From NCBI RefSeq assembly GCF_002844235.1, contig NZ_PGTS01000006.1, positions 1 through 64,000 of the forward strand: 64,000 nucleotides of DNA, in the 5' to 3' direction. This document shows positions 48,759 to 58,335 of this stretch, one piece after another. A model generated the notes under the pieces. That model was not told the origin of the DNA, did no database searches, and saw nothing but the letters and a program-made list of their open reading frames with translations. Numbering within the stretch: position 1 is the first letter of the stretch; each line of letters begins with the position of its first letter. The translations under genes and the position numbers were made by a program. Source of the DNA: Thalassospira povalilytica. GTDB taxonomy: Bacteria > Pseudomonadota > Alphaproteobacteria > Rhodospirillales > Thalassospiraceae.

Positions 48759-49289
48759 ATGAGCAGCAAACCTTCAACGCCCAGTTTTTCCGAAAAACGC
48801 AATCGGCAAAAAGCCGACAAACTGGTGCGGACGGCCAAAAATGCGCTGGCAACGGGCCGGGACAAGGAAGCAATCCCCTACCTTGACCGGGCGTCCGAAC
48901 TTGCGCGCAACAATCCCGAACGACTTGAACGCACCCTGCTTCTGACCGGCGAAGCCCACCGGCATCTTGGCGATATGGACGCCGCGCGCACCTGTTTTCG
49001 CAGCGTGCTGAAAGCCAATCCCACCTGCGGCCGGGCCTGGAAATATCTTTCCGATATCACCAAACTCACTGCCGACAGCGACGATATAAAAAACATGGTG
49101 GCCCTGCTGAACCGCGATGCCGTGCTTGATTTCCAAAAGGCAAACCGGTCGGTTCGAACCGCCAGTGCGGCACAAGTCCGTCAAAAGCTTTATCAAACCA
49201 GTGTTGAACGCTGGAAACCTTACGAACCCTATATTCAGCCACTTTTATCCGCACTTGGCCTGCACGATAGCGACAGGGAAAATTCATGA
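48759..49289 (+). CDS. Core-deleted TPR-sulfotransferase family protein
   Basis: A 176-residue protein. Residues 15-110 form TPR-like helices (ATGRDKEAIPYLDRASELA, AARTCFRSVLKANPTCGRAW). The C-terminal 45 residues (NRSVRTASAAQVRQKLYQTS, then VERWKPYEPYI) match the very end of the sulfotransferases encoded downstream, but the whole PAPS-binding core is absent. The reading frame is intact, which suggests an in-frame internal deletion or a deliberate non-catalytic partner. Its stop overlaps the next start by ATGA, so the two are coupled. Confidence 0.72.
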   Translation: MSSKPSTPSFSEKRNRQKADKLVRTAKNALATGRDKEAIPYLDRASELARNNPERLERTLLLTGEAHRHLGDMDAARTCFRSVLKANPTCGRAWKYLSDITKLTADSDDIKNMVALLNRDAVLDFQKANRSVRTASAAQVRQKLYQTSVERWKPYEPYIQPLLSALGLHDSDRENS

Positions 49290-51037
49290 ACACGGCGACA
49301 TCGCAGACACCCGAACAGGTATTGGAGCAGGCGCAGAAACTTTGGGCGCAGGGCAAATCCCAGAAGACCTACGACCTTGTTTCGACCTATTTGCGGGCCA
49401 ATCCCAATGACGGGCCGCTGTTGCATTTCTTTGCCGGCGTTCTGGAAAAGCAGGGCAATATATTCGGGGCAATCAAACATCTGGAATTTGCCTGCAAGGC
49501 GCCCAACAGCCAAAGCTTGTATTTCCTTGATCTGGCATCACTGCTTGGCAAACAGCAAATGTATGTCGAAAGCCAGAATGTCCTGACGGTTGCGATGAAG
49601 CGCGACCCGGGCAATCCGGAAATCCAGGCCCAGCTTGGCAGCATGTTGATCCTGAACGGTTTCTTTGATCAGGGTGTCAAACTGTTCAGTCACGTGATGG
49701 CCCAAAGCCCGTCAAACTGGCAACGATGGACCCTGTTTGCAAATTCGGTCGCCAAATCATCCCGGCCCAAACAGGCCGCCGAACTTTATGACCAGGCACT
49801 TGAAATCATGCAGGGTGCCGGTGCATCGGATGCGGATGTAAAGCCGTCGCCAGCCGATATTGCCAATACCCTGATGGCCAAGGCCGATCACCTTAAAACC
49901 ATCGGCGACAAAGACGGCTGCACAGCCCTTATTCGCGCCGCAATCGCCCAGACAAAATATGTCGCGCGTGCATGGGCGGAACTGGCAACGCTCAAGGCAT
50001 TTACCGACGACGATGTCGCAACGGTCGAGAAAATGATCGGTGCGGAACGCGGCAAATTATCGAAGCTTGATCTGCAATATCTGCACCATGCGCTTGGCCT
50101 TGCCTATATGACGCGCGATGACGGCAATGCCGCGATGGCCCATTACCTTAAGGCCAACGCCTATCAGCGTGAACAGATCGACTATAACGAGGAAAAGACC
50201 CTGGCATTCCTTGCGAACCTGCCGAATTTCTTTACCCCGGATGCGATAGCCGGCAACACTCTGAGCGAAACCGGGAATGAACAGCAATTCATCTTTATTG
50301 TCGGCATGCCGCGTTGCGGATCGACCCTGCTTGAACAGGTTCTTGACAGTCACAGCGACGCGTTCGGCGTCGGGGAAATTCGCACTCTGCCCGGGCTTTT
50401 GAAGCGGGCCTACGGCGATGGCTTCCCGTCCCTGCCCGCCCATAAAAAACTTTTGGCCGATCCCAAACGGCTGGCCCTGTTTGCAAAGGCCTATCGCGAC
50501 GAAGTATCGCGGATGCTGCCGCCGGAAGTTCTGAAAAATGGCAAAGGCCCGCGCTATATCGTTGACAAGATGCTGGGCAACTTTGTGTCGGTCGGCCTGA
50601 TTGCCATGGCATTCCCCAATTCAAAAATCATTCACGCGCGCCGCGACCCGATGGATACCGCGTTTTCATGCTTTACCCATTTCTTTGCCGACGGGCATAA
50701 ATATCTGTGTGACTTGCGTGAAATCGGCAATTTCTATGTCGCGTATCGTGATCTGATGGCCTATTGGGAAAAGACCCTGTCAAAGGATCAGCTGATCACG
50801 GTCGATTATGAAAAAGTCATTGCCGACCTTGATCACGAAGCCCGCCGGCTTTTTGATTTCCTTGGCCTTGACTGGCAGGACGCGTGTCTTGAATTTTATG
50901 CCAACACGCGTGAAGTCCGCACCCATAGCGCCCTTGAAGTCCGCCAGCCCGTCTATAACAGCAGTCTGGAACGCTGGCGCCCCTATCAAAAGGAACTGAC
51001 CCCGCTGATCGAGGCACTTGGCATCAATCCGGACTGA
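49286..51037 (+). CDS. TPR-sulfotransferase
   Basis: A 583-residue protein: TPR repeats (about 1-300) then a sulfotransferase domain. The 5'-phosphosulfate loop is VGMPRCGSTLLEQVLDSH (from residue 339), and the 3'-phosphate motif is ARRDPMDTAFSCF (about 451). The ending REVRTHSALEVRQPVYNSS is family-typical. This build matches protein/peptide sulfotransferases of the TPST/RaxST-like group, which transfer sulfate from PAPS. The acceptor is unknown. It is coupled by ATGA overlap to the core-deleted paralogue. Confidence 0.87.
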   Translation: MNTATSQTPEQVLEQAQKLWAQGKSQKTYDLVSTYLRANPNDGPLLHFFAGVLEKQGNIFGAIKHLEFACKAPNSQSLYFLDLASLLGKQQMYVESQNVLTVAMKRDPGNPEIQAQLGSMLILNGFFDQGVKLFSHVMAQSPSNWQRWTLFANSVAKSSRPKQAAELYDQALEIMQGAGASDADVKPSPADIANTLMAKADHLKTIGDKDGCTALIRAAIAQTKYVARAWAELATLKAFTDDDVATVEKMIGAERGKLSKLDLQYLHHALGLAYMTRDDGNAAMAHYLKANAYQREQIDYNEEKTLAFLANLPNFFTPDAIAGNTLSETGNEQQFIFIVGMPRCGSTLLEQVLDSHSDAFGVGEIRTLPGLLKRAYGDGFPSLPAHKKLLADPKRLALFAKAYRDEVSRMLPPEVLKNGKGPRYIVDKMLGNFVSVGLIAMAFPNSKIIHARRDPMDTAFSCFTHFFADGHKYLCDLREIGNFYVAYRDLMAYWEKTLSKDQLITVDYEKVIADLDHEARRLFDFLGLDWQDACLEFYANTREVRTHSALEVRQPVYNSSLERWRPYQKELTPLIEALGINPD

Positions 51038-51141
51038 TCACACCATAAAATCGTCACGTCGCGCGCCAGTTTTTGCCTGCTGATACGTGTTTGCTCATAA
51101 TGGGCGGGCTTTGCATTCGCCCGCATCACTGAGCAAACAGG

Positions 51142-53058
51142 ATGTCGGCCATGAGTGACTATCAAAGCACAACAGCACCAAACGCCGCCCATGTGCGGGC
51201 CAAACTTCGCCTGCAACCGGCCATACCGCCCACAAACAGCACGTCTTTGCCGGGCAATCGCGGGACGACGCCATCGGTACCGGCGCATAAACTGGCAACC
51301 GGGCTTTCTGAAATCCGGACGCAATGGAGTTCCGGGCATCGACGTGCGGCCCGCAAGCTGTGCGGCAAGCTTCTGCAAGACTATCCCGACAATGGTGATC
51401 TGTTGCAGATCAACGGGCTGATTTGCAATGAAAGCGGACAGGTATCCGATGCGGTCCGCAGTCTTGAGCGCGCATGCAACTGCGCATCGCCCAAGCCCGT
51501 CTATTTCACCGACCTTTCGGCCGTTCTGGCCAATGCCGGGTATGAGGCACAAGCCAAAACCGTTCTGAATGCCGCGATAAAACACTTTGCGCTTGACGGG
51601 AAAGTTCACTTGCAGCTGGGGCTTCTTGAAGCCCGCGGCATGGGCACGCGAAATGCCATTCCCCATCTTAAACGTGCCATTGCCCTTGCGCCGAATGACT
51701 GGACCGCATGGAGTGCCATGGGGGTTGTGTTGCTGTCGCTTGATGACATCGAAGCCGCCCTGCAACATCTGGGCAAGGCATTGAAATGTGCACAGGCCAA
51801 TGCCGATGCCAAGGCGATAAATGATATCCGCATCAGTATTGGCGAATGTCAGAAGGAACTGGGCAATGTCGCGGAAGCCTGCGCATTGTTTGAAATTGTC
51901 CTGTCCCAAGAACCCCATAATGTGCGGGCATGGCATTGCCTGACCTTGGCGACACGCGTGCCCGAAGACCACCCGGCACGCGCCGTCATTTTCGATATCT
52001 ATCAGTCGGGCCGCTATCAATCGATGCCGGTAAACGAACAGGAAATGCTGCTGTTTTCGATCGGTAAGGTCGAAATGGAAGCCAAGAATGTCGATGCCGC
52101 AATGAAGGCGCTTGCCGAAGCCAACCGGACCAAACGCCAAACCATCAATTACACCCCCGCTGCGATCGAAGACATGCTTGATCATGTTCGTGACCGGTTT
52201 CCGGCCGAACGGTTTGCCCATCTTGGTCCGGTTCGTAACGATGCCGACGAACCCCAGCATGTTTTCATTGTTGGCATGCCCCGTTCGGGCACGACCCTGA
52301 CCGAGCAGATCCTGAGCTCACACCCCGATGTATTCGGCGCGGGCGAGCTTGATACCATGGTCTATCACCATCATGCCCTGATCGAGCATAAGGTCAAAAA
52401 CGGGGCCGCACGCGAAGATGTCATGAAATACGATGATGACTTCATCCGTATTCTTGGTCAGGCATACCGCAAGGAAACACTGGGCCGGATCACGCGCATC
52501 CAGTCCGGCAGCACCGATAACGGCACCGCCACCATCCGCAGGATCGTCGACAAGCTGCCTTCAAACTTCACGCGGGCCGGGATGCTGGCACTGATGTTGC
52601 CAAACACCCGGATCATCCATTGCCGGCGTCATCCGGTGGCATCATGCTTTTCGATCTATAATCGCCGGTTTGGCGGTGTGCAGAACTTTGCCTATGACCA
52701 GCGCGATCTTGGGCATTATTACAATACCTATGAACGGTTTATGGATCACTGGCGCGATGTTTTGCCATCGGACCGGTTGATCGAAGTCGATTACGAAAAT
52801 GTCGTCGACAATCTTGAAACAGAAGCCCGCCGACTGATCGAATTCGTCGGTCTGCCTTGGGATGATGCCTGTCTGAATTTCCATCAGAACGAACGTCAGG
52901 TCCGCACACACAGCGCCCTGCAAGTCCGCAAGCCGATCTATCGCACCAGCCTGAAGGGCTGGCAGCCCTATGCAAAACATCTTGGTCCGTTACTTGAAAC
53001 ACTGGGCCTTGATGAACAGGGCAACCCGCGCGACACCGATACAAAAAAGGCCAGCTGA
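51142..53058 (+). CDS. TPR-sulfotransferase, second copy
   Basis: A 638-residue protein with an N-terminal low-complexity segment, TPR repeats (about 55-340) and a sulfotransferase domain with VGMPRSGTTLTEQILSSHPD (from about residue 377) and CRRHPVASCFSIY (about 494). It is clearly paralogous to the gene before it. The 104-base gap suggests its own promoter or loose cotranscription. Its stop codon lies inside the terminator hairpin. Confidence 0.87.
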   Translation: MSAMSDYQSTTAPNAAHVRAKLRLQPAIPPTNSTSLPGNRGTTPSVPAHKLATGLSEIRTQWSSGHRRAARKLCGKLLQDYPDNGDLLQINGLICNESGQVSDAVRSLERACNCASPKPVYFTDLSAVLANAGYEAQAKTVLNAAIKHFALDGKVHLQLGLLEARGMGTRNAIPHLKRAIALAPNDWTAWSAMGVVLLSLDDIEAALQHLGKALKCAQANADAKAINDIRISIGECQKELGNVAEACALFEIVLSQEPHNVRAWHCLTLATRVPEDHPARAVIFDIYQSGRYQSMPVNEQEMLLFSIGKVEMEAKNVDAAMKALAEANRTKRQTINYTPAAIEDMLDHVRDRFPAERFAHLGPVRNDADEPQHVFIVGMPRSGTTLTEQILSSHPDVFGAGELDTMVYHHHALIEHKVKNGAAREDVMKYDDDFIRILGQAYRKETLGRITRIQSGSTDNGTATIRRIVDKLPSNFTRAGMLALMLPNTRIIHCRRHPVASCFSIYNRRFGGVQNFAYDQRDLGHYYNTYERFMDHWRDVLPSDRLIEVDYENVVDNLETEARRLIEFVGLPWDDACLNFHQNERQVRTHSALQVRKPIYRTSLKGWQPYAKHLGPLLETLGLDEQGNPRDTDTKKAS

Positions 53059-53070
53059 CGCTGGCCTTTT
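53043..53070. terminator. Terminator overlapping stop codon
   Basis: Stem AAAAGGCCAGC/GCTGGCCTTTT with a TGAC loop that contains the stop codon of the sulfotransferase gene. It probably serves both converging genes. Confidence 0.8.
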
Positions 53071-53088
53071 GGCGGTCTGATATCGATG

Positions 53089-54753
53089 TCAGTCCTGATG
53101 CAGTTCCGGTTCAAGATCGGGGGTATAAAGGCAATGGCGCGCCTTGCCCGATGCCTTGGCCTGATGCATTGCCTTGTCGGCACGGCGCAGCTGTTCGTTC
53201 ATGTCGCTGCTGCCACCATCAAAAACGGCAAACCCGATTGATGCGGTCACACCGCAATCTTCGCCTTTCCACACGAAGGGCTGATTGAGTTCCGACAAGA
53301 TGGCATCGGCCATCTCGATCATTTCCTTTTCACCGCCCTTGTTGATGAACAGCATGGTGAATTCATCACCACCAAGACGCGCGACTTCTTCGGCCCGGCG
53401 CGCCGCGCGTTTCAACCGTTTGGAGGTCTCGCTCAGAAGCCAGTCCCCCGCGGCATGCCCCTTCTCGTCATTGAGTTTCTTGAACCCGTCAAGATCAAGG
53501 ATGAACATGGCGGCCGGGGTGTTGGTGCCGCGCAGCACGGTTTCACACTGATCAATTTTTTGCATGAAGCGCGCCCGGTTGGCCAAGCCGGTCAGTTCAT
53601 CGTTGTTGGCCTTGTTTTGCAGTTCGCGTGCCGCGTGTTTTTGTTTGGTGATGTCGCTGGTCCACCACAGAACCGATTCCTCGCCTTCGAACGACAGCGG
53701 TTCCAGCGATGTCTTGAGCCATTTGGCCTCGGACATGTTCGGGCGGCGCAACCGGATTTCGACATCATGCAATTCGCCAAGCATATCCATGTCGCTCAGC
53801 GACTGTTGGCGATAACGGTCCGACAGCAAAATCGCATCGGTCGGTTGTTTCTCGTCCTTGATGTCGAGCATGTTGGCAAAGGTGCTGTTGAAAAACTGGA
53901 ACACCCCGGTTTCCCGGCTGGAAATGCCGACACCGATCGGCGCACTTTCCAGAAGCCCGGTCAGGCGCTGGGCTGCTTCGGCGACTTCGGCCTGCGCCTT
54001 TTTCAGGCTGGTGACATCAATCAAGGATCCGATGGTGCCGGCAATGCTGCCACTTGGCCCCTTAAGGCTTGATGCGGCAAACAAAGCCGTCCGGTTATCA
54101 TCACCAAGCGCGAATGAGATTTCATCACGCACCTGGCCTTCTTTAACCAGCAATGCCTTTTCGTGATCGGTAATGGTCTTGGCCAGGTCTTTTGGCGCCA
54201 CTTCGACAAGCTTTTTGCCGATAACGTCGGTAACCTGAAGATCAAACAGTTCCGCAAAGGCGCCGTTACAGCGCGTCACAACGCTTTCGAGGTTTTTAAG
54301 GTAAACCGGGGTCGGCAACACATCGATCAGATGCTGGATAAAGATTTTGTGGTCTGCCAATGCACGCGCCAGTTCCTGGGCCTTGCCACCATCACGCAGC
54401 ACAAGGGCAATCGTATTGCCGGGCCCGGTATCGCAGTGCCAGGAAAACACCGTCTTTTCGAGCCGAAATCCCGGCAGATCCGCACGGCCGCCAGATGAAA
54501 TCGCGCCCAGCGCGTGGCGAACCGATCCGACCGAATCCCCGTCGGAGAATTCGCCCTTCTTGGCAAGGAAGGCAAGAAACTGTTTGATTTCGGTTCCGGC
54601 ACGCAAAACAGTTTTCGCCGCAGCGAGCTGTTTCTCGGCGGCCGGATTGACATGAACGATTTTCAGATCGCCCTTATCAAGAAAAACAAGACTATCACGT
54701 GACAACGCTGCTGTTGCCACCACATCCACACTAACTGACAAGACACCCCGCAC
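53089..54753 (-). CDS. Diguanylate cyclase with PAS sensors
   Basis: A 554-residue soluble signalling protein. About three PAS-like segments (about 10-110, 130-245, 255-380) precede a GGDEF domain (about 385-545) with the intact catalytic LGGDEF. The usual I-site RxxD is RRAE here, so product inhibition may be lacking. It makes cyclic di-GMP. There is no EAL domain and no membrane helix. The annotated start is GTG 54753; downstream GTG codons are possible alternatives. Confidence 0.88.
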   Translation of the reverse strand: MRGVLSVSVDVVATAALSRDSLVFLDKGDLKIVHVNPAAEKQLAAAKTVLRAGTEIKQFLAFLAKKGEFSDGDSVGSVRHALGAISSGGRADLPGFRLEKTVFSWHCDTGPGNTIALVLRDGGKAQELARALADHKIFIQHLIDVLPTPVYLKNLESVVTRCNGAFAELFDLQVTDVIGKKLVEVAPKDLAKTITDHEKALLVKEGQVRDEISFALGDDNRTALFAASSLKGPSGSIAGTIGSLIDVTSLKKAQAEVAEAAQRLTGLLESAPIGVGISSRETGVFQFFNSTFANMLDIKDEKQPTDAILLSDRYRQQSLSDMDMLGELHDVEIRLRRPNMSEAKWLKTSLEPLSFEGEESVLWWTSDITKQKHAARELQNKANNDELTGLANRARFMQKIDQCETVLRGTNTPAAMFILDLDGFKKLNDEKGHAAGDWLLSETSKRLKRAARRAEEVARLGGDEFTMLFINKGGEKEMIEMADAILSELNQPFVWKGEDCGVTASIGFAVFDGGSSDMNEQLRRADKAMHQAKASGKARHCLYTPDLEPELHQD

Positions 54754-54918
54754 GCCGCAAAACGACGTGCTCCCTCGGCTATGTTATATAGATGTCCCAG
54801 CTCAGACCTTTTTTGACCGGTCTTTCTTTATATAAGCAACACCCATTGCATATACTTGAGGATAAGTCATTATTTTTCTTGCGGCCAGAAGAATGCCTTA
54901 CGGCCTTGTCGTTGCAGA

Positions 54919-55254
54919 TTATTTCGTCGGAATGGGCAGATCGATATAGCCGCGATCAATGCAATGTTCGAGTTCACGCGCCGCCGCCAGCATTTCCTGA
55001 TAGGTTTCGCGCAAATGTCTGAGCTTTTTAAGCTCTTCCTCGGTCGGGTGCTGGTCGGTGCGATCAGCACTGAGCTTGAACGCATATTTCAGATAATCGG
55101 CGCGCAACCGGGCAACCGTGATCATAAGCGGCACCGCGTTTTCCACCGACATGTCAGGTATGGCCGGGCTGATGATTTCGTGATTGATTTCACGCAGGAC
55201 ATGTTCCATGCCCATCATAAAACGGCTTTTGCTGCGGTTTGTATCCTGTGACAT
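54919..55254 (-). CDS. Conserved hypothetical helical protein
   Basis: A 111-residue, highly charged helical protein without recognisable domains (VARLRADYLKYAFKLSAD, then LRHLRETYQEMLAAARELE). ATG 55254 has GGAG 8 bases upstream; an in-frame ATG at 55290 lacks this. It lies divergent from an OsmC gene. Confidence 0.65.
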   Translation of the reverse strand: MSQDTNRSKSRFMMGMEHVLREINHEIISPAIPDMSVENAVPLMITVARLRADYLKYAFKLSADRTDQHPTEEELKKLRHLRETYQEMLAAARELEHCIDRGYIDLPIPTK

Positions 55255-55452
55255 GCCCTTTACTCCTACATCATAAGGGTCTGAATTCATGGGACAGTAT
55301 TACGCGGGAAAGTAAAAACACCTATAACAGTTTGCTACCCGAAGTCCGCCATCGGCCATTTTGCATCCCGTCTGTCGGGATCGCAACTTGCAGGCGCGCG
55401 ATAACCGCGCTAGAGGATGGGACAATGATTTTTCAAACACAGGAATTCTATC

Positions 55453-55857
55453 ATGGAAGCACGCGTCAAGTGGCTTGAGAACCTTACCTTCACCGGCACC
55501 AGCGGCACCGGTCATGGCGTTGTCATGGACGGGGACAAGGATAACGGCTTTGGACCGAGCCCGATGGAAATGCTGCTTCTGGGGATTGGCGGCTGTTCGT
55601 CGATTGACGTTGTGCACATCCTGAAAAAAGGCCGCGAAAACGTTCTTGATGTTGAAACCGACGTCAAGGCAGAACGCGCCGAAACCGATCCCAAGGTCTT
55701 CACCAAAATCCACCTGCATTTCAAGGTCAAGGGTGAGAACCTTAACGAAACCAAGGTCGGACGCGCGGTTGAACTTTCGGCAGAAAAATACTGCTCGGCA
55801 TCGATCATGCTGTCCAAGGCCGCCGAAATCACCCATAGCTGGGAAGTCATTGAATAA
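55453..55857 (+). CDS. OsmC-family protein (YhfA-like)
   Basis: A 134-residue OsmC/Ohr-fold protein with the two conserved Cys (GGCSSIDVV and EKYCSASIML). Ohr/OsmC members reduce organic peroxides by these thiols; the YhfA branch, which this resembles, has no settled substrate. Cytosolic. A hairpin terminator follows. Confidence 0.9.
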   Translation: MEARVKWLENLTFTGTSGTGHGVVMDGDKDNGFGPSPMEMLLLGIGGCSSIDVVHILKKGRENVLDVETDVKAERAETDPKVFTKIHLHFKVKGENLNETKVGRAVELSAEKYCSASIMLSKAAEITHSWEVIE

Positions 55858-55903
55858 CGGGCATCTGTCTTTCTGCCCCAAACAGGTCACGATGATGACT
55901 TAG

Positions 55904-55935
55904 AAAAAGCGGTCTGGATACGGGCCGCTTTTTTT
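55904..55935 (+). terminator. Terminator of OsmC gene
   Basis: Inverted repeat AAAAAGCGG/CCGCTTTTTT with a long loop, ending in T7. Confidence 0.7.
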
Positions 55936-56031
55936 GTTGTTCGCACCCGGCCACGAGACGGGTTAACATCGCGTTCTGCCTGAAACGATATCGATTACAA
56001 TTGTTTGCGCCAACCGATACGGAGCCACCCC

Positions 56032-57336
56032 ATGGTCAAACGACAAACAATACGGACCGGCATCACGTCACTTGCCCTGGGTGCTGTCATGGCAATCGGC
56101 ATTGGCACGCAGGCGTTCGGGCAATATGCGCCGTCGGGCAATGCCGTCACAAGCCCGGCCAACGGTTTGGCCTTTGATGACTATGTCACCGCAACGCGCA
56201 AACAGCTTCGCGATGTCATATCGGCCCGTTTCGAGGCCGTAGCAGACCCGTTTGGTTCGTTCGATATTGATCAGGTTGTCGATATGCGAAGCCCCTATTC
56301 TCTTGGGGCGGACGAGGCCGCCTGTTTGACGACCGGCCGCGGACTTGCCCATGGTGAAAAAGTCGGTTTTCTGGCCGTTCACGGCCTGACAGACAGCCCC
56401 TACTGGCTAAGCGATGTGCGCGATCAGCTGCGCCGGGATTTCCCGTGCGCCACCTTTAACGGCGTGCTGTTGCCCGGTCATGGCACGGCGCCCGGTGATC
56501 TGATCGATGTCAGTTATCAGGATTGGCTGGATACCGTGAATTACGGCATGACGGCGTTTGACAAGGATATCGAACATATCATCGCAATCGGTTATTCAAC
56601 CGGCGCCACCCTGATCGGGCGTGATATCGCCGCGCGCAGCAATGATCCGCGCATCAGTGCCATGATCATGCTGTCCCCGGGGCTTGCGGCCAAAAGCGAT
56701 ATGGCATGGCTGACACCCTATGTCCGGTATGTCAAAAAATGGGTCGGTCAGGGATCTGAAAATGATCCCGGAAAATACGGGTCCATGGCAATGAATGCGG
56801 CGGCCGAGTTTCATCTTTTGACCGCCCCGTATCGCGATGCATCAATCCCGGCTTCCAACGTTCCGGTTTTTGTTGCCATCAGTTCCGATGACCAGACCGT
56901 TAACCCACTGGCCACCGTGGACTATTTCTGCAACAAGGTCCAAAGCCCGATCCGCCAGATGATCTGGTATCAGGGCGAAATCAATACTGTTGATGAACAT
57001 CCCCAATGTGATGACATCGATATCGTGAAATCCGCCAATGACGACATGCGAACCATCAATCACGCCCATACCGCCATTACCATGAGCCCGGAAAACCCGG
57101 TTTACGGTCTTGATGGTGCGGTACTTGATTGCGGCCATTATGATGATCCCGACGAACTTGCATCCTGCCAGTCCGGCACCGATACAGTTTATGGCGAACG
57201 CAATCTGTTGAAATCGGCAACACCCGGGACCCTGCGCCGGGGCACGTTTAATCCTGATTTCAACGCCATGATGGACAAGATGGCAATCTTTGTTGCGGCA
57301 TCGCTTGGTGTAAACAAACAGCCCGCTGCGCAATGA
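56032..57336 (+). CDS. Exported alpha/beta hydrolase
   Basis: A 434-residue hydrolase with a signal peptide (about 1-30, TSLALGAVMAIGIGTQAFG). The fold marks are FLAVHGLTDSPYW for the oxyanion strand and GYSTG with the nucleophile Ser (about residue 201). A carboxylesterase/lysophospholipase-like role in the periplasm is likely; six or more Cys suggest disulphides. GGAG lies 7 bases before ATG 56032. The stop overlaps the next gene's start (ATGA). Confidence 0.85.
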   Translation: MVKRQTIRTGITSLALGAVMAIGIGTQAFGQYAPSGNAVTSPANGLAFDDYVTATRKQLRDVISARFEAVADPFGSFDIDQVVDMRSPYSLGADEAACLTTGRGLAHGEKVGFLAVHGLTDSPYWLSDVRDQLRRDFPCATFNGVLLPGHGTAPGDLIDVSYQDWLDTVNYGMTAFDKDIEHIIAIGYSTGATLIGRDIAARSNDPRISAMIMLSPGLAAKSDMAWLTPYVRYVKKWVGQGSENDPGKYGSMAMNAAAEFHLLTAPYRDASIPASNVPVFVAISSDDQTVNPLATVDYFCNKVQSPIRQMIWYQGEINTVDEHPQCDDIDIVKSANDDMRTINHAHTAITMSPENPVYGLDGAVLDCGHYDDPDELASCQSGTDTVYGERNLLKSATPGTLRRGTFNPDFNAMMDKMAIFVAASLGVNKQPAAQ

Positions 57337-58292
57337 CCGTGCAATCACGTCCCGGCAAAAGCACATCTTCCGATCTGATGGATTTTACCATTGATCACTT
57401 CACCGGCCCCGATGGCGTGCGGCTGCGCATCGCCATCATGACCCCGCCCGATACTCGCGGGCATGTTCTTATTCTTCAGGGGCGCGGTGAATTCGTTGAA
57501 CGCTACCGCGAGACGGCCAACGATCTGGCCCGGCGCGGATACGGCACCGTGACATTCGATTTTCGCGGACATGGCGGATCTTCACGCGCCACCCCGGACC
57601 CGATGATGGGATATGTGCGTGATGTTGCGCATTATGGGGCCGATACCCGTCACGTCATTGATCACGTCAAACATCAGCACGGCATTACCTGTGACACCGT
57701 CATGACCCATTCAACCGGCGGGCTGGTGGCGATGGTGATGTTGCTTGATCAGCCTGATCTTTGGAAAAGTGTCGTGATGATTGCGCCGTTCTTCGGGCTT
57801 GGCGGCCCGCGATGGTTTTCGATTGCCGCCCAGATCCTGTCGGGCAGCTTGTGCCGATATGGTTTTGACAAACAATATCTGCCCGGGCAACGAAACCTCA
57901 GCCCGCTTGCAGAATTTGATCCGGAAAACATCCTGACATCTGATCCGCACCGCCATGACCTTAACCGCACGATCCTGCAAGCCGCGCCCGATTTGGTGGT
58001 TGGTGGCACATCGGCGGGATGGCTTGATGCCTGTTTCAGGGCACAATCGGAAACAGCCGATCGCTTGGCACAGCCCGACATGGCGCAGAAACTTCCGCCA
58101 ATGACCATCATTCTGGCGGGCAATGACCAAGTCGTTTCAAACCGGACAACACAAGACCTGCTTGGCCATATCCCGAATGTAACGATCCGGGAAATCCCCG
58201 AAGCCCGACATGAAATCTTGCAGGAACGCGATCTTTATCGTGATCAGTTCTGGGCGGCTTTTGACCGGCATATCGACCTTTATGGGACCTGA
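57333..58292 (+). CDS. Alpha/beta hydrolase (lysophospholipase-like)
   Basis: A 319-residue cytosolic hydrolase of the serine aminopeptidase/monoglyceride lipase group (Hydrolase_4). The oxyanion region LILQGRGEFVERY, nucleophile elbow THSTGG (Ser about residue 131), late Asp in LAGNDQVVSN and the His in PEARHEIL form a complete triad set. It is translationally coupled to the exported hydrolase, so the pair may act on one lipid in two compartments (inference). Confidence 0.9.
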   Translation: MTVQSRPGKSTSSDLMDFTIDHFTGPDGVRLRIAIMTPPDTRGHVLILQGRGEFVERYRETANDLARRGYGTVTFDFRGHGGSSRATPDPMMGYVRDVAHYGADTRHVIDHVKHQHGITCDTVMTHSTGGLVAMVMLLDQPDLWKSVVMIAPFFGLGGPRWFSIAAQILSGSLCRYGFDKQYLPGQRNLSPLAEFDPENILTSDPHRHDLNRTILQAAPDLVVGGTSAGWLDACFRAQSETADRLAQPDMAQKLPPMTIILAGNDQVVSNRTTQDLLGHIPNVTIREIPEARHEILQERDLYRDQFWAAFDRHIDLYGT

Positions 58293-58335
58293 TTCCGCCT
58301 AATTCCGCCTGTTTAAGCCATCCGGCTATCAGGTA

